Shown here piece after piece: positions 1-7,195 of a stretch of DNA of 16,092 nt (positions within the stretch are counted from its first letter, which is position 1; the number at the start of each line of letters is the position of its first letter). This DNA comes from Euryarchaeota archaeon UBA13 (GTDB lineage Archaea; Thermoplasmatota; Poseidoniia; Poseidoniales; Poseidoniaceae): positions 1 to 16,092 of the forward strand of contig DAHU01000008.1 of the NCBI GenBank assembly GCA_002495945.1. The letters are read 5' to 3'. Below the pieces are notes generated by a model. It had not been told where the DNA came from, did no database searches, and saw only the letters and a program-made list of their open reading frames with translations. The position numbers and the translations under genes are program-made.

Positions 1-1235
1 TTTAGTAGGCCAAAATCAGAATGGTTTGCCAAGGCTAATGCTTCCTCATCGGTTGAGAATTTAGTAACCGATAATACTGGACCGAACAATTCCTCATTGA
101 ACAGAGGGTTTTCTACGTCTACATCTGTTACAATCGTCGCTTCCATGAATGCTCCATCACCAGATATCGCATTACCACCACAGGCGACTGAACCGCCGTG
201 AGATAGGGCTTGTGCTAACTTTTCCAACACCTCAGTACGGTGATTTTCGTGGACAAGACTGCCGATTCTGACTCCTTCTGCCATGCCTGGCCCTACTTTC
301 CACTTACCGACTTCAGCGACAACGGCAGCTACTAATTCATCATGAATGTCCTCGTGAACAATCAATCTTGAACCAGCCCAACACATCTGTCCTGCGTTCA
401 TGAAAATACCAAAACAAATTGCCTTAGCCGCATACTTTAGATTTGCATCGGGAAATACGATATTTGCACCTTTCCCACCGAGTTCAAGAGTCACTGGGGT
501 GAGGTTTTCACTTGCTTTCGCCATCACAGTTTTACCAGTTGGAACGCCACCGGTAAGGACGATACCGTCGACACCCTTGTGACCTGCCAGTGCATCTCCA
601 ATTAGCCCGCCCGAGCCAGTAATTACTTGCAACACTCCAGCTGGAAGGCCAACATTCGCTTCATCCATTTTCCTCATCCAAGCAATTAGTGATAGTGGAG
701 TCCAAGATGCAGGTTTGGCGATTACTGTACAACCAGCAGCAAGCGCTGGGGCAATAGAACGCAGAGCCAATTGTAGCGGGAAGTTCCAAGGCACGATATG
801 GGCTGTTACCCCAATTGGTTGCCGGAGCGTGTAGTTCAATCTATTCCCCGGTACTGGTATTGTACTTCCCTCAATCTTGTCGGTAAGACCGGCGAAGTAT
901 TCTAATGTCCACGCACCGTAACGGATTTCAGATAGTGCTTCTCGGAATGTTTTGCCATTATTCTCCGATTCTACCTTTGCTAATTCTTTTGCTGCTGCAT
1001 ATGTGGCTGCCGCCATCTTGTTGAGAATTCTACCTCTTTGTGCTGGGTCCATTTTCTTCCAGTCTGCGCTTTCAAAAGCAGCTCTTGAGGCTTCAACACA
1101 GCGGTTAACATCACCGACTGTAGCCTTTGGCACGGTGGAAATTGTATCGCCTGTTGCGGGGTTTATCGCATTGCTGACGTCACCGTTTTCCGAGTCGGTC
1201 CATTCACCAGCTATGTACATTTTTTCTGCGCTCAT
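1..1235 (-). CDS. NAD(P)-dependent aldehyde dehydrogenase, C-terminus cut by the window edge
   Basis: This protein should oxidise an aldehyde to its carboxylate with NAD(P)+ in the cytoplasm; the substrate cannot be read from sequence. Reading leftwards from ATG 1235 gives 411 codons, out of about 480-500 for the family, and the frame is still open at position 1. ALDH superfamily marks are in order: PWNFP at residues 149-153 (oxyanion Asn151), AKPA with the cofactor-binding Lys174, LELGGKG with general base Glu251, and GQMCWAGSR with catalytic Cys285. The final NEELFGPV block lies near the window edge. The context around Cys (AGQ-x-C-x-AGSR) resembles betaine-aldehyde and aminoaldehyde dehydrogenases, but this is only a hint. 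The start matches the usual ALDH N-terminus (IAGEW near residue 8). It is divergent from the 2PGK-like gene across 116 bp. No clear TATA box is visible at the usual distance. Confidence 0.93.
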   Translation of the reverse strand, partial: MSAEKMYIAGEWTDSENGDVSNAINPATGDTISTVPKATVGDVNRCVEASRAAFESADWKKMDPAQRGRILNKMAAATYAAAKELAKVESENNGKTFREALSEIRYGAWTLEYFAGLTDKIEGSTIPVPGNRLNYTLRQPIGVTAHIVPWNFPLQLALRSIAPALAAGCTVIAKPASWTPLSLIAWMRKMDEANVGLPAGVLQVITGSGGLIGDALAGHKGVDGIVLTGGVPTGKTVMAKASENLTPVTLELGGKGANIVFPDANLKYAAKAICFGIFMNAGQMCWAGSRLIVHEDIHDELVAAVVAEVGKWKVGPGMAEGVRIGSLVHENHRTEVLEKLAQALSHGGSVACGGNAISGDGAFMEATIVTDVDVENPLFNEELFGPVLSVTKFSTDEEALALANHSDFGLL

Positions 1236-1321
1236 ATTAGCCGCACTGAGTTTCTCTTGAAAGGTGTTCGCTAATTCTGTAGACTAAGTAATGAAGTCAA
1301 TTCGTCATTTTTGCATGATAA

Positions 1322-1329
1322 CTATAATT
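1322..1329 (+). promoter_or_regulatory. TATA-like box for the 2PGK-like gene
   Basis: CTATAATT lies 23-30 nt upstream of ATG 1352, the distance expected for an archaeal TATA box driving a leaderless mRNA. It overlaps an in-frame TTG at 1328, which argues against that TTG being the start. The call rests on motif and spacing only. Confidence 0.45.
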
Positions 1330-1351
1330 GTCAGTTCATCATACATACACC

Positions 1352-2011
1352 ATGGCTCGAACGGTCGGTCTCGCTGGAACAACGGCAAGGACCATCGCCA
1401 AACGTCCACCAAGACTGCTGATTATTGCGGGGGCAACGGCTACTGGAAAATCAACTGTGGCCATGACCATTGGCGCTAAGAGTAAATTTGCGCGCTTAAT
1501 ATCCACCGACGCAATAAGAGAAATTCTCCGTTCCACTGATGAAGACCATGCCAATCCAGCATTGCATCGTTCCTCATTCTCGATCGGTGATTCAAATGAC
1601 GCAATTATTGACTGGGTCGACACCTGTAAGGCGGTTGAGCAAGGCATTGATGCAACCATTAATCGAGCAATGCGAGAAGGGATTGACTTATTGATTGAAG
1701 GAGTACACATAATTCCAAGCGATCGATTGATTCGCAACTGGATAGAATCTGGCGGAATTGCTGTTGGCGTAATAATGGCGGTGAGTGATGAAGACAAACA
1801 CAAGTCGATGATTAAATCACGCGATGCTCACTCATTTAGAAGACATGACCGATACATGGCCAATTTTGATCGGATTAGAAGAATCCAGGATGGACTGATT
1901 GAACGTTCAAAAATTGCCTCATGGCCAGTTGTCGATATATCTAGAGTGTCGAGTGATTTAGAAAAAATTGAACATCACTTGGATGTCGCTTGGAATCAAA
2001 GACGAGGCTAA
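1352..2011 (+). CDS. 2-phosphoglycerate kinase-like P-loop kinase
   Basis: This is a cytoplasmic P-loop kinase of 219 residues. It has Walker A GATATGKST at 27-35, then STDAIREILR at 51-60 and IEGVHIIP at 115-122. The last two resemble archaeal 2-phosphoglycerate kinases, which phosphorylate 2-phosphoglycerate to 2,3-bisphosphoglycerate, the precursor of cyclic 2,3-diphosphoglycerate in some archaea. Methanogen enzymes are about 300 residues with an N-terminal ATP-cone-like region; here only about 20 residues precede the core, so the substrate is inferred. ATG 1352 is preferred over TTG 1328 because a TATA-like box covers the TTG and sits about 25 nt before the ATG. The stop overlaps the stop of the convergent pilin-like gene (CTAA at 2008-2011). 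No cyclase gene is present nearby. A generic zeta-toxin/Cpt-like kinase is the main alternative. Confidence 0.72.
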   Translation: MARTVGLAGTTARTIAKRPPRLLIIAGATATGKSTVAMTIGAKSKFARLISTDAIREILRSTDEDHANPALHRSSFSIGDSNDAIIDWVDTCKAVEQGIDATINRAMREGIDLLIEGVHIIPSDRLIRNWIESGGIAVGVIMAVSDEDKHKSMIKSRDAHSFRRHDRYMANFDRIRRIQDGLIERSKIASWPVVDISRVSSDLEKIEHHLDVAWNQRRG

Positions 2012-2445
2012 CCGTTGATGGTGAAAGTAACTTGGCTTTGCAAGGTTGATGAATCATCGGTAACACCTAAATCTAGACTTATTTCGATGGTTGTTGAGTC
2101 TATTGAGACCATTACAATATTCAACATTTTTATCTCAACGCCTCTTATTTCCCCGTGATGTAACAGGTCATCGTTTACGCTTGACATTGCTAACTCAACA
2201 GCATCTAACCGTTCCACACCGTTAGTTACCCATAGTTCTGTACGATTTTCAGTTAGTGAAGGCAATACATCGACAACCTCCTTGGTTGTTTCGATAACTG
2301 AATCGGCGTTAGGTTCGTGAGCAGAAGTTAAACCTGCTACTTTTACACTAAATACGGCCATAGAAAGCAGGGATAACAGAAGAACTACCCCCGTTGCTAG
2401 CAACATTTGAGCCCGTTCATCACGAGTACAAGTGGTACGATGCAT
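2008..2445 (-). CDS. Pilin-like protein with class III signal peptide (second of the pair)
   Basis: This 145-residue protein has the build of an archaeal type IV pilin-like subunit. A short hydrophilic leader ends in TRDER (residues 7-11). It is followed by AQ and a hydrophobic stretch at about 14-38, with a hydrophilic beta-rich tail to residue 145. Prepilin peptidase would be expected to cut between Arg11 and Ala12, leaving the helix to anchor or assemble the subunit outside the cell. ATG 2445 was chosen because it overlaps the stop of the upstream pilin-like gene as TGATG, typical of translational coupling. A start at 2490 would add a leader unlike pilin signals. It is the last gene of the tadA-tadB-tadC-pilin operon. 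The head is not the classic flagellin type, so a minor pilin or pseudopilin role is inferred. No named family was recognised for the C-terminal domain. Confidence 0.66.
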   Translation of the reverse strand: MHRTTCTRDERAQMLLATGVVLLLSLLSMAVFSVKVAGLTSAHEPNADSVIETTKEVVDVLPSLTENRTELWVTNGVERLDAVELAMSSVNDDLLHHGEIRGVEIKMLNIVMVSIDSTTIEISLDLGVTDDSSTLQSQVTFTING

Positions 2446-2885
2446 CAAGCACCACCGCCAATATTCCACAAAGTCAAGCTTATTGTCCAAACATTATCAT
2501 CAACGGTTAGAAGATGATGCACTGTTACTGTATTGCCTGATGGTGTTCCAACCAGCCCATATGGATTGGAGATGCCGCTATTTTTGGCCAACCAACAATT
2601 CGCTTCTTTACCGGCCATAAGTGCGTCTTGAAGTAGAGTACATGCGCCGTCATTATCTGCTTGAGATAGTAATTCAGCAAGTCGGTTTTCACCTGCGACC
2701 TCTGCATCAAGGCCCAAACCGTATTGTAAAACCGATTCGCCAGCAGCCTCAAGACTTGTATCATGAGCTACAGAACGAGAATCTGGGACGTCGATACGAA
2801 TCAGAAATGTGGCGGACATGAAGAATAGCCAAAACAATGTAAGCATCTCAAGAATGTGGATTTGAGCGGCTTCATCATCGCGCAG
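2445..2885 (-). CDS. Pilin-like protein with class III signal peptide, likely CTG start (first of the pair)
   Basis: From CTG 2885 the product is 146 residues. It begins with a class III signal-like head MRDDEAAQ, then a hydrophobic helix at about 9-29 and a soluble domain with two cysteines (82, 97) that could pair outside the cell. Cleavage between Glu5 and Ala6 is expected for archaeal prepilin peptidases. The first in-frame ATG (2846) would remove RDDEAAQ and spoil the signal. AGGAG at 2894-2898 lies 8 nt before the CTG, a good Shine-Dalgarno distance. The frame is the same as that of the upstream platform gene, whose TGA (2898-2900) is the only stop between them, so readthrough or a base error making a fusion is an alternative. 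The gene ends in TGATG, coupled to the second pilin-like gene. The functional class is inferred from signal and context. Confidence 0.62.
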   Translation of the reverse strand: MRDDEAAQIHILEMLTLFWLFFMSATFLIRIDVPDSRSVAHDTSLEAAGESVLQYGLGLDAEVAGENRLAELLSQADNDGACTLLQDALMAGKEANCWLAKNSGISNPYGLVGTPSGNTVTVHHLLTVDDNVWTISLTLWNIGGGA

Positions 2886-2893
2886 GCAATCAA

Positions 2894-2898
2894 CTCCT
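2894..2898 (-). promoter_or_regulatory. Shine-Dalgarno-like AGGAG that supports the CTG start
   Basis: AGGAG on the minus strand starts at the final A of the platform gene's TGA stop and ends 8 nt before CTG 2885. It is about 47 nt from the first in-frame ATG at 2846. It therefore favours the CTG start, the only start that keeps the RDDE signal. Confidence 0.5.
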
Positions 2899-4514
2899 CA
2901 TATTATTGGTGATGGAACATAGCCACCACCTGACGGGTTTAATCCAACTGTATAAGTTGAATCTGAAGTAATGATTTGTTGGGAAATTGCGTGGCTCGAT
3001 TCACCAATTAAATCGGGGCTGAATACCAACAAGTTGAACGCCAATAGAGCGGCGACAATCATCATTCCCGAGTGCTTAAATCCGGCTGAGAACCTACCAT
3101 TCTGCATCAAACCAGCCATAGAACCATTACCGAGTGCTTGCATAGTCACGCCGTAATAAAATACTGTTACGAAAAATAACGGGTCGATTGATCTAATTGT
3201 CATATTACCAATGTTCGCACCACCGGAATCTCCGCCTCCTTCATCACCGGAATTGGATTTAGCAATAGCTGGAATAAAGATCTTACCAAGCAGCGTAATT
3301 ACCCCTAAAAATACGAAATATGAGGTCCATATAACCGCAATGTACGAACCTATGGCTCGATTTCTCTCACCCTCAAGGAACTTGATTTCACGAGAGTCAT
3401 TCGCTGCAGTGACAAGAATGTCTGAGATTTTTCCTCCAGCGCGGTCTGCCTCTGCTATTAGGGTAATCGCTCTTTTTACCAGCGGCGTACCAACCCGTTC
3501 CGAGAATTGTTTGATAACGTCACTGAACTTAATTCCCCAACTCAATTGGTCGGACATTTTCTTGACTTCGTCATTCAGCGCACCATATTCCGATTTAACC
3601 AGCGTTTGAACAGCAACTGTCATTGAGAGACCACCTTTCCAATACTCCGCCATATCTCTCAAGAAGTCCGGGAACTTTTCCTCAATCTCATTCTTACGCT
3701 TCTCGACTCTCTCCCAGTAGTAAGATGCAGGATATAGTAAGAAAAAGAAAGTCAAGCCGAAGAAGTTTAGGAAAATCATTGGCCGCAAATCGATTGGTCC
3801 CAAGTCGAACTTTGGACCCAACCAAAATGATTTGTTATTCATATTGGTTGGAATACCGTCATAGAAATCGAGTGTCACGTCGAATTCAGCAGAATTCAAC
3901 CTTTTTCCATCCTCATTTGAAAATATGGCCACTTCATAGCCACGGTCTGGCTCCATGTTGTCAATACCTATCGCGCATACATCGCTAGCCTTGCCAGTAA
4001 CGCCAGTGAATGAGCCCAGCACGTTGAGATCTGGATCTCTTACCGCAACGGTATAACTGGTCGGAGTTGCTGCTTCTACTTTGCAATCTAATGACATCGG
4101 TTGTTGAATCACAACATTACCCTTGACTTGTTCAGGCATACCGGGAACGTCAAATGACTTAGCTCTAGAAACGAAGTTCGTCCACGGATTCTCAGACCAC
4201 TCTAACTGGTCTGGTTGGTCTTTGAGAATTGCGCAGGATTCGTTAGCCTGATATGATGGCTTTACTGAGCCGCTAAATTCAGCGGAGAAATCCGTTCCAA
4301 GTTCATCCTGTGCTGTTGCTCCACAGTATACGTTGGTGAACATAGGTTCACCGTTAGCAGTTGGAATAAATCCTGAATTTGTGGCCCACATAATCCCGGA
4401 GGACAATCCCAAAATTAGTGATATGAAAATAATAATGTACAGATTTTTTAGCGTTTTATCATCCTTAGGAAGATCTAGTTCAACAACTAGTTTTTTCTTC
4501 TTCTTCCTTGCCAT
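2898..4514 (-). CDS. tadC: TadC-like pilus/secretion platform protein with a large inserted external domain
   Basis: This is the inner-membrane platform subunit of an archaeal Tad/type IV-pilus-like machine, 538 residues long. A lysine-rich N-terminus (3-8) precedes a membrane helix at about 25-44. Residues 45-244 are hydrophilic with four cysteines (64, 94, 144, 180) and probably face outside. A second helix spans about 245-266. A cytoplasmic T2SSF-type domain follows (EKFPDFLRDMAEYWKGG at 279-295, then EADRAGGKISD at 355-365). Further helices lie at about 390-415, 443-462 and 483-500, with a Gly/Asp-rich loop at 421-436. Ordinary TadC proteins are about 300 residues, so the external domain is an extra. 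It starts 9 nt after the TadB-like stop and is followed at once by the pilin-like genes. The T2SSF assignment is firm; the function of the inserted domain is unknown. Confidence 0.87.
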   Translation of the reverse strand: MARKKKKKLVVELDLPKDDKTLKNLYIIIFISLILGLSSGIMWATNSGFIPTANGEPMFTNVYCGATAQDELGTDFSAEFSGSVKPSYQANESCAILKDQPDQLEWSENPWTNFVSRAKSFDVPGMPEQVKGNVVIQQPMSLDCKVEAATPTSYTVAVRDPDLNVLGSFTGVTGKASDVCAIGIDNMEPDRGYEVAIFSNEDGKRLNSAEFDVTLDFYDGIPTNMNNKSFWLGPKFDLGPIDLRPMIFLNFFGLTFFFLLYPASYYWERVEKRKNEIEEKFPDFLRDMAEYWKGGLSMTVAVQTLVKSEYGALNDEVKKMSDQLSWGIKFSDVIKQFSERVGTPLVKRAITLIAEADRAGGKISDILVTAANDSREIKFLEGERNRAIGSYIAVIWTSYFVFLGVITLLGKIFIPAIAKSNSGDEGGGDSGGANIGNMTIRSIDPLFFVTVFYYGVTMQALGNGSMAGLMQNGRFSAGFKHSGMMIVAALLAFNLLVFSPDLIGESSHAISQQIITSDSTYTVGLNPSGGGYVPSPII

Positions 4515-4523
4515 AATCTCAAC

Positions 4524-5543
4524 TCACATCTCTTGTTCCTTGCTGCTTGTGTAAACTAAAACAGCATATGCAATGTGGATCATTGGAATGAAACCAAGAA
4601 CTATTCCATACAGCATGCCTTCTGACATCTGTGCGCCAGAGCCAGAAACCCAGAACATAATTACCAACATTACAATCAAGAACAGCGGCATAGCAACTGC
4701 GACTACGATATATGATTCTGCCAGTAATGCAATGGACTCGAGGAATTGCTGGAGACGAGTTCGGTTCTCTCTCATGTAGTGTTCTGCCCTATTTAGGAAA
4801 TACAATTTCAAGTGACCACCAGAAGTTAGTGTTCCAACCATACCTTGGAAAAACTCAGTTAGCCAAACCGATGCAGCACGGTCAACGCTGAGTTTTATCG
4901 CAGTGATTAAATCATAACCGAGTAATGTTACATCTCGATATATCAATCCAGCATCTTCGGACACATCACCGTAAATGTCTTTATTCATCGCTAAAGAACG
5001 GAAAATCTTAGCTGGTGTGGCGTTAGCTGCAGACATTGCAGCAGTGTATGAAGCAGCATATGGCAGGTACTTTTCGATTTGAGCACCGCGTCGGTCGGCC
5101 TCACGTTTTGCACCGCCACGCACTAGTAGGAAACCTGAGTAAGGGATTATCGCGCCAAACAGAGCCAAAATCAAAACTTTGAACGGCGCTGGGAAAATTC
5201 TGGTTGCGTAATCCGGACAGCCGTTACCTGGTTTGGATTTGTCTACCAACTCGGGCTCCCAATATTCCCAGTCGAGACATGGATTGATTGTGGCAGGATC
5301 TTGTAGGCTTTCCCAAAACGCAATCACCCCAACTTCTGGTAGAAAGAATATCCCGATTATTCCCCAGCATACTAAAGCGACAGCAATCGAAGTAAAAATC
5401 ACTGTTGAGAGGTAGACTTCTGGCATGATGCCCATCGAACCCTTAACGAGGTTTTCAGAGAGGTTTGTGTCTCTACGTGCTCGCTTTTTGAGTATCCTAC
5501 CAAGAATTCTGTTACAGAATCTTTGCCAAGCAGTTAGTTCCAT
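4524..5543 (-). CDS. tadB: TadB-like pilus/secretion platform protein
   Basis: This is the partner platform protein of the same machine, 339 residues long. A basic cytoplasmic head (14-25) leads to a helix at about 44-68. A short external loop of about 70-120 with Cys89 and Cys109 follows, then a helix at about 121-141. A cytoplasmic T2SSF-like domain spans about 145-270, with EKYLPYAASYTAAMSAANATP at its head (157-177). Two closing helices lie at about 276-299 and 309-331. In archaellum ArlJ two T2SSF repeats are fused in one chain; here they are split between this gene and the next. It lies 15 nt after the ATPase gene and 9 nt before the TadC-like gene, so the three are surely co-transcribed. 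The two external cysteines could form a disulfide. The TadB name is by position and domain, not by close similarity. Confidence 0.85.
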   Translation of the reverse strand: MELTAWQRFCNRILGRILKKRARRDTNLSENLVKGSMGIMPEVYLSTVIFTSIAVALVCWGIIGIFFLPEVGVIAFWESLQDPATINPCLDWEYWEPELVDKSKPGNGCPDYATRIFPAPFKVLILALFGAIIPYSGFLLVRGGAKREADRRGAQIEKYLPYAASYTAAMSAANATPAKIFRSLAMNKDIYGDVSEDAGLIYRDVTLLGYDLITAIKLSVDRAASVWLTEFFQGMVGTLTSGGHLKLYFLNRAEHYMRENRTRLQQFLESIALLAESYIVVAVAMPLFLIVMLVIMFWVSGSGAQMSEGMLYGIVLGFIPMIHIAYAVLVYTSSKEQEM

Positions 5544-5558
5544 AGTAATCTCTCCCCA

Positions 5559-7124
5559 TCAACGTAGTCCGTCGACACGAGCAAGGATTTCATTAGGACG
5601 TACATAATATTCTGTAACGATTTGGGAAACTTGGTCTGCTTTCCTTATATCGTTTAGAACCATCCATTCAAGTATTCTCTTTCGAGTTCTTAGTTCTCTG
5701 CGCATGTCGTCTTGCGAATAGTTTAGTTTAACCATGATTTTTTCCAAAACATATGACTTACCACTGAAAATAAAGTCATCAGAAGTTACATCCCAACGGA
5801 ATACTTCGTTAGTGATTACCTCAAGCGAGTTGGGGTCTATTCCAACAATTTCTACCAGTTGTTTGGTTCTTCGCACACGCTTACCGTTAATCCTAGTCTG
5901 TATTTGTATCGAACATGCCTCGAGAGCAGGCAGTAAAACACGAGGAATATCAATCGGCTTGTTCTCCAATCTGTGTACCAGTGAAGGTACAGAATCAGCG
6001 TGAACAGTAGAATAAGCACAGTGACCTGTTGCCATGGCTTGGAACAGAACATATGCTTCTGCACCACGTATTTCACCCACGATGATGTACTCCGGCCGTT
6101 CTCTCAAAGCCGCTTTCAATAACTCGAACTCACCGATTACACCTTCACTGGACTCGCCACCGAACCCTTGTCTTGTTAGACCTGGTACCCAGTTAGGTTG
6201 AGGAATGTTTACTTCTCTGGTGGATTCGATTGATACAATCTTCATCTGCCATGGAATGAAAATACACATTGCGTTCAGCGTCGTGGTTTTTCCTGACGCA
6301 GTACCGCCGACAAACAGCATTGGGACTTCATTTTGAAAAGCAATCCACAAGTATGATACCATCAATGATGACATTGTTCTAAACGCAATAATATCCGCTG
6401 GAGAAAACGGATCATCCTTGAACCTTCTAATACAAAATGATGAACCTCTCGTCGACACTTCGTGACCCAGTTTCATAACGATTCTAGAACCATCCATTAA
6501 CGTTGCATCAAGCAGCGGGTCGGCGACTGAAATGTGTTTGCCACACCTTTGTGCTAATTTGATTACATATGATTCCAATTCATCATCGGTCTTCCAGATA
6601 CAGGTTGTTTCAACAGATTCAAATTTTCTGTGATACGCAAAAATTGGTACATTGGTTCCGTCCAAAGAAATATCCTCAACGTTAGCGTCGTTCATCAAAA
6701 CATCCATGTCACCATAACCAATCAAGTCCCTGCGCAGATAGTAGAAAATCTTAGATTTCGACTTCTTGTTTATCTTCATACCATATGATTTGATGACCTT
6801 GTCCATTGCAGTTCTTAGGTAAGCCTCGGGATTTGCATCTATCTCATCGATATTGGCAGTCAATGAACGGATGAAAATATCCATTATTTCTTCACGGTAT
6901 TGCTCTTCCTTCTTTGTCATTGGCGGCTCAATAATTTGGTAAATGATGTTTAAAGTGGCTTTATCGCGCACAATTCTGGCAAATGCGTGTGGGGGCATAA
7001 CTGGATATTTATCCAACTCGTCATACTGTGCTCTTTGTTGTGCACGCTGCCGTTTTCTTGAATCTCCGCGCTTTCCACGTTTCCTCGCCAAACCATTACC
7101 CCCTGCCGTTGCACTTGACGACAT
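5559..7124 (-). CDS. tadA: TadA/ArlI-type secretion ATPase of an archaeal pilus system
   Basis: This cytoplasmic hexameric ATPase of the type II/IV secretion superfamily powers pilin assembly. From ATG 7124 it is 521 residues. It has an N-terminal basic tail rich in Arg/Lys (14-31), then an N-terminal domain. Walker A is GGTASGKTT at 273-281, the Glu-bearing segment SIESTREV is at 298-305, Walker B-like IIVGEIRG at 347-354 and a His box GHCAYSTVHADS at 367-378. ATG 7124 is preferred to the TTG at 7199. The longer form would start inside the upstream gene's stop region, would run through a hairpin plus T-tract, and would add a tail not seen in the family. It heads a tight operon with the two platform proteins and two pilin-like genes. 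The major pilin and the prepilin peptidase are not in the window. Archaellum use is less likely because no flagellin, ArlH or ArlF/G genes are near. Confidence 0.9.
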   Translation of the reverse strand: MSSSATAGGNGLARKRGKRGDSRKRQRAQQRAQYDELDKYPVMPPHAFARIVRDKATLNIIYQIIEPPMTKKEEQYREEIMDIFIRSLTANIDEIDANPEAYLRTAMDKVIKSYGMKINKKSKSKIFYYLRRDLIGYGDMDVLMNDANVEDISLDGTNVPIFAYHRKFESVETTCIWKTDDELESYVIKLAQRCGKHISVADPLLDATLMDGSRIVMKLGHEVSTRGSSFCIRRFKDDPFSPADIIAFRTMSSLMVSYLWIAFQNEVPMLFVGGTASGKTTTLNAMCIFIPWQMKIVSIESTREVNIPQPNWVPGLTRQGFGGESSEGVIGEFELLKAALRERPEYIIVGEIRGAEAYVLFQAMATGHCAYSTVHADSVPSLVHRLENKPIDIPRVLLPALEACSIQIQTRINGKRVRRTKQLVEIVGIDPNSLEVITNEVFRWDVTSDDFIFSGKSYVLEKIMVKLNYSQDDMRRELRTRKRILEWMVLNDIRKADQVSQIVTEYYVRPNEILARVDGLR

Positions 7125-7166
7125 GCGTTGGACAACTATAACACTTCGGTGAAAGGATGATAAAAA

Positions 7167-7183
7167 ATGGCCACACTGGCCAT
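7167..7183 (-). terminator. Hairpin with T-tract between the UPF0200 gene and the pilus operon
   Basis: A perfect inverted repeat, ATGGCCA and TGGCCAT with a 3-nt loop, is followed on the minus strand by TTTTTT. It begins 12 nt beyond the UPF0200 stop, so it looks like a terminator for that gene. It also sits just upstream of the tadA start region, so it may instead be an operator for the pilus operon. Confidence 0.45.
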
Positions 7184-7195
7184 AAATTAATGCAT

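Noticed and set aside
1339..1803. 154-residue minus-strand frame opposite the 2PGK-like gene
   Set aside because: The plus strand carries a clear P-loop kinase with a promoter in place; the antisense frame has no motif and no start signal.
2525..2764. 79-residue minus-strand frame overlapping the first pilin-like gene in another frame
   Set aside because: The overlapping frame has the class III signal and coupled spacing; this one has neither.
2898..7124. Archaellum operon
   Set aside because: The ATPase and platform are related to ArlI and ArlJ, but the platform is split in two, and no archaellin, ArlH, ArlF, ArlG or ArlCDE gene adjoins.
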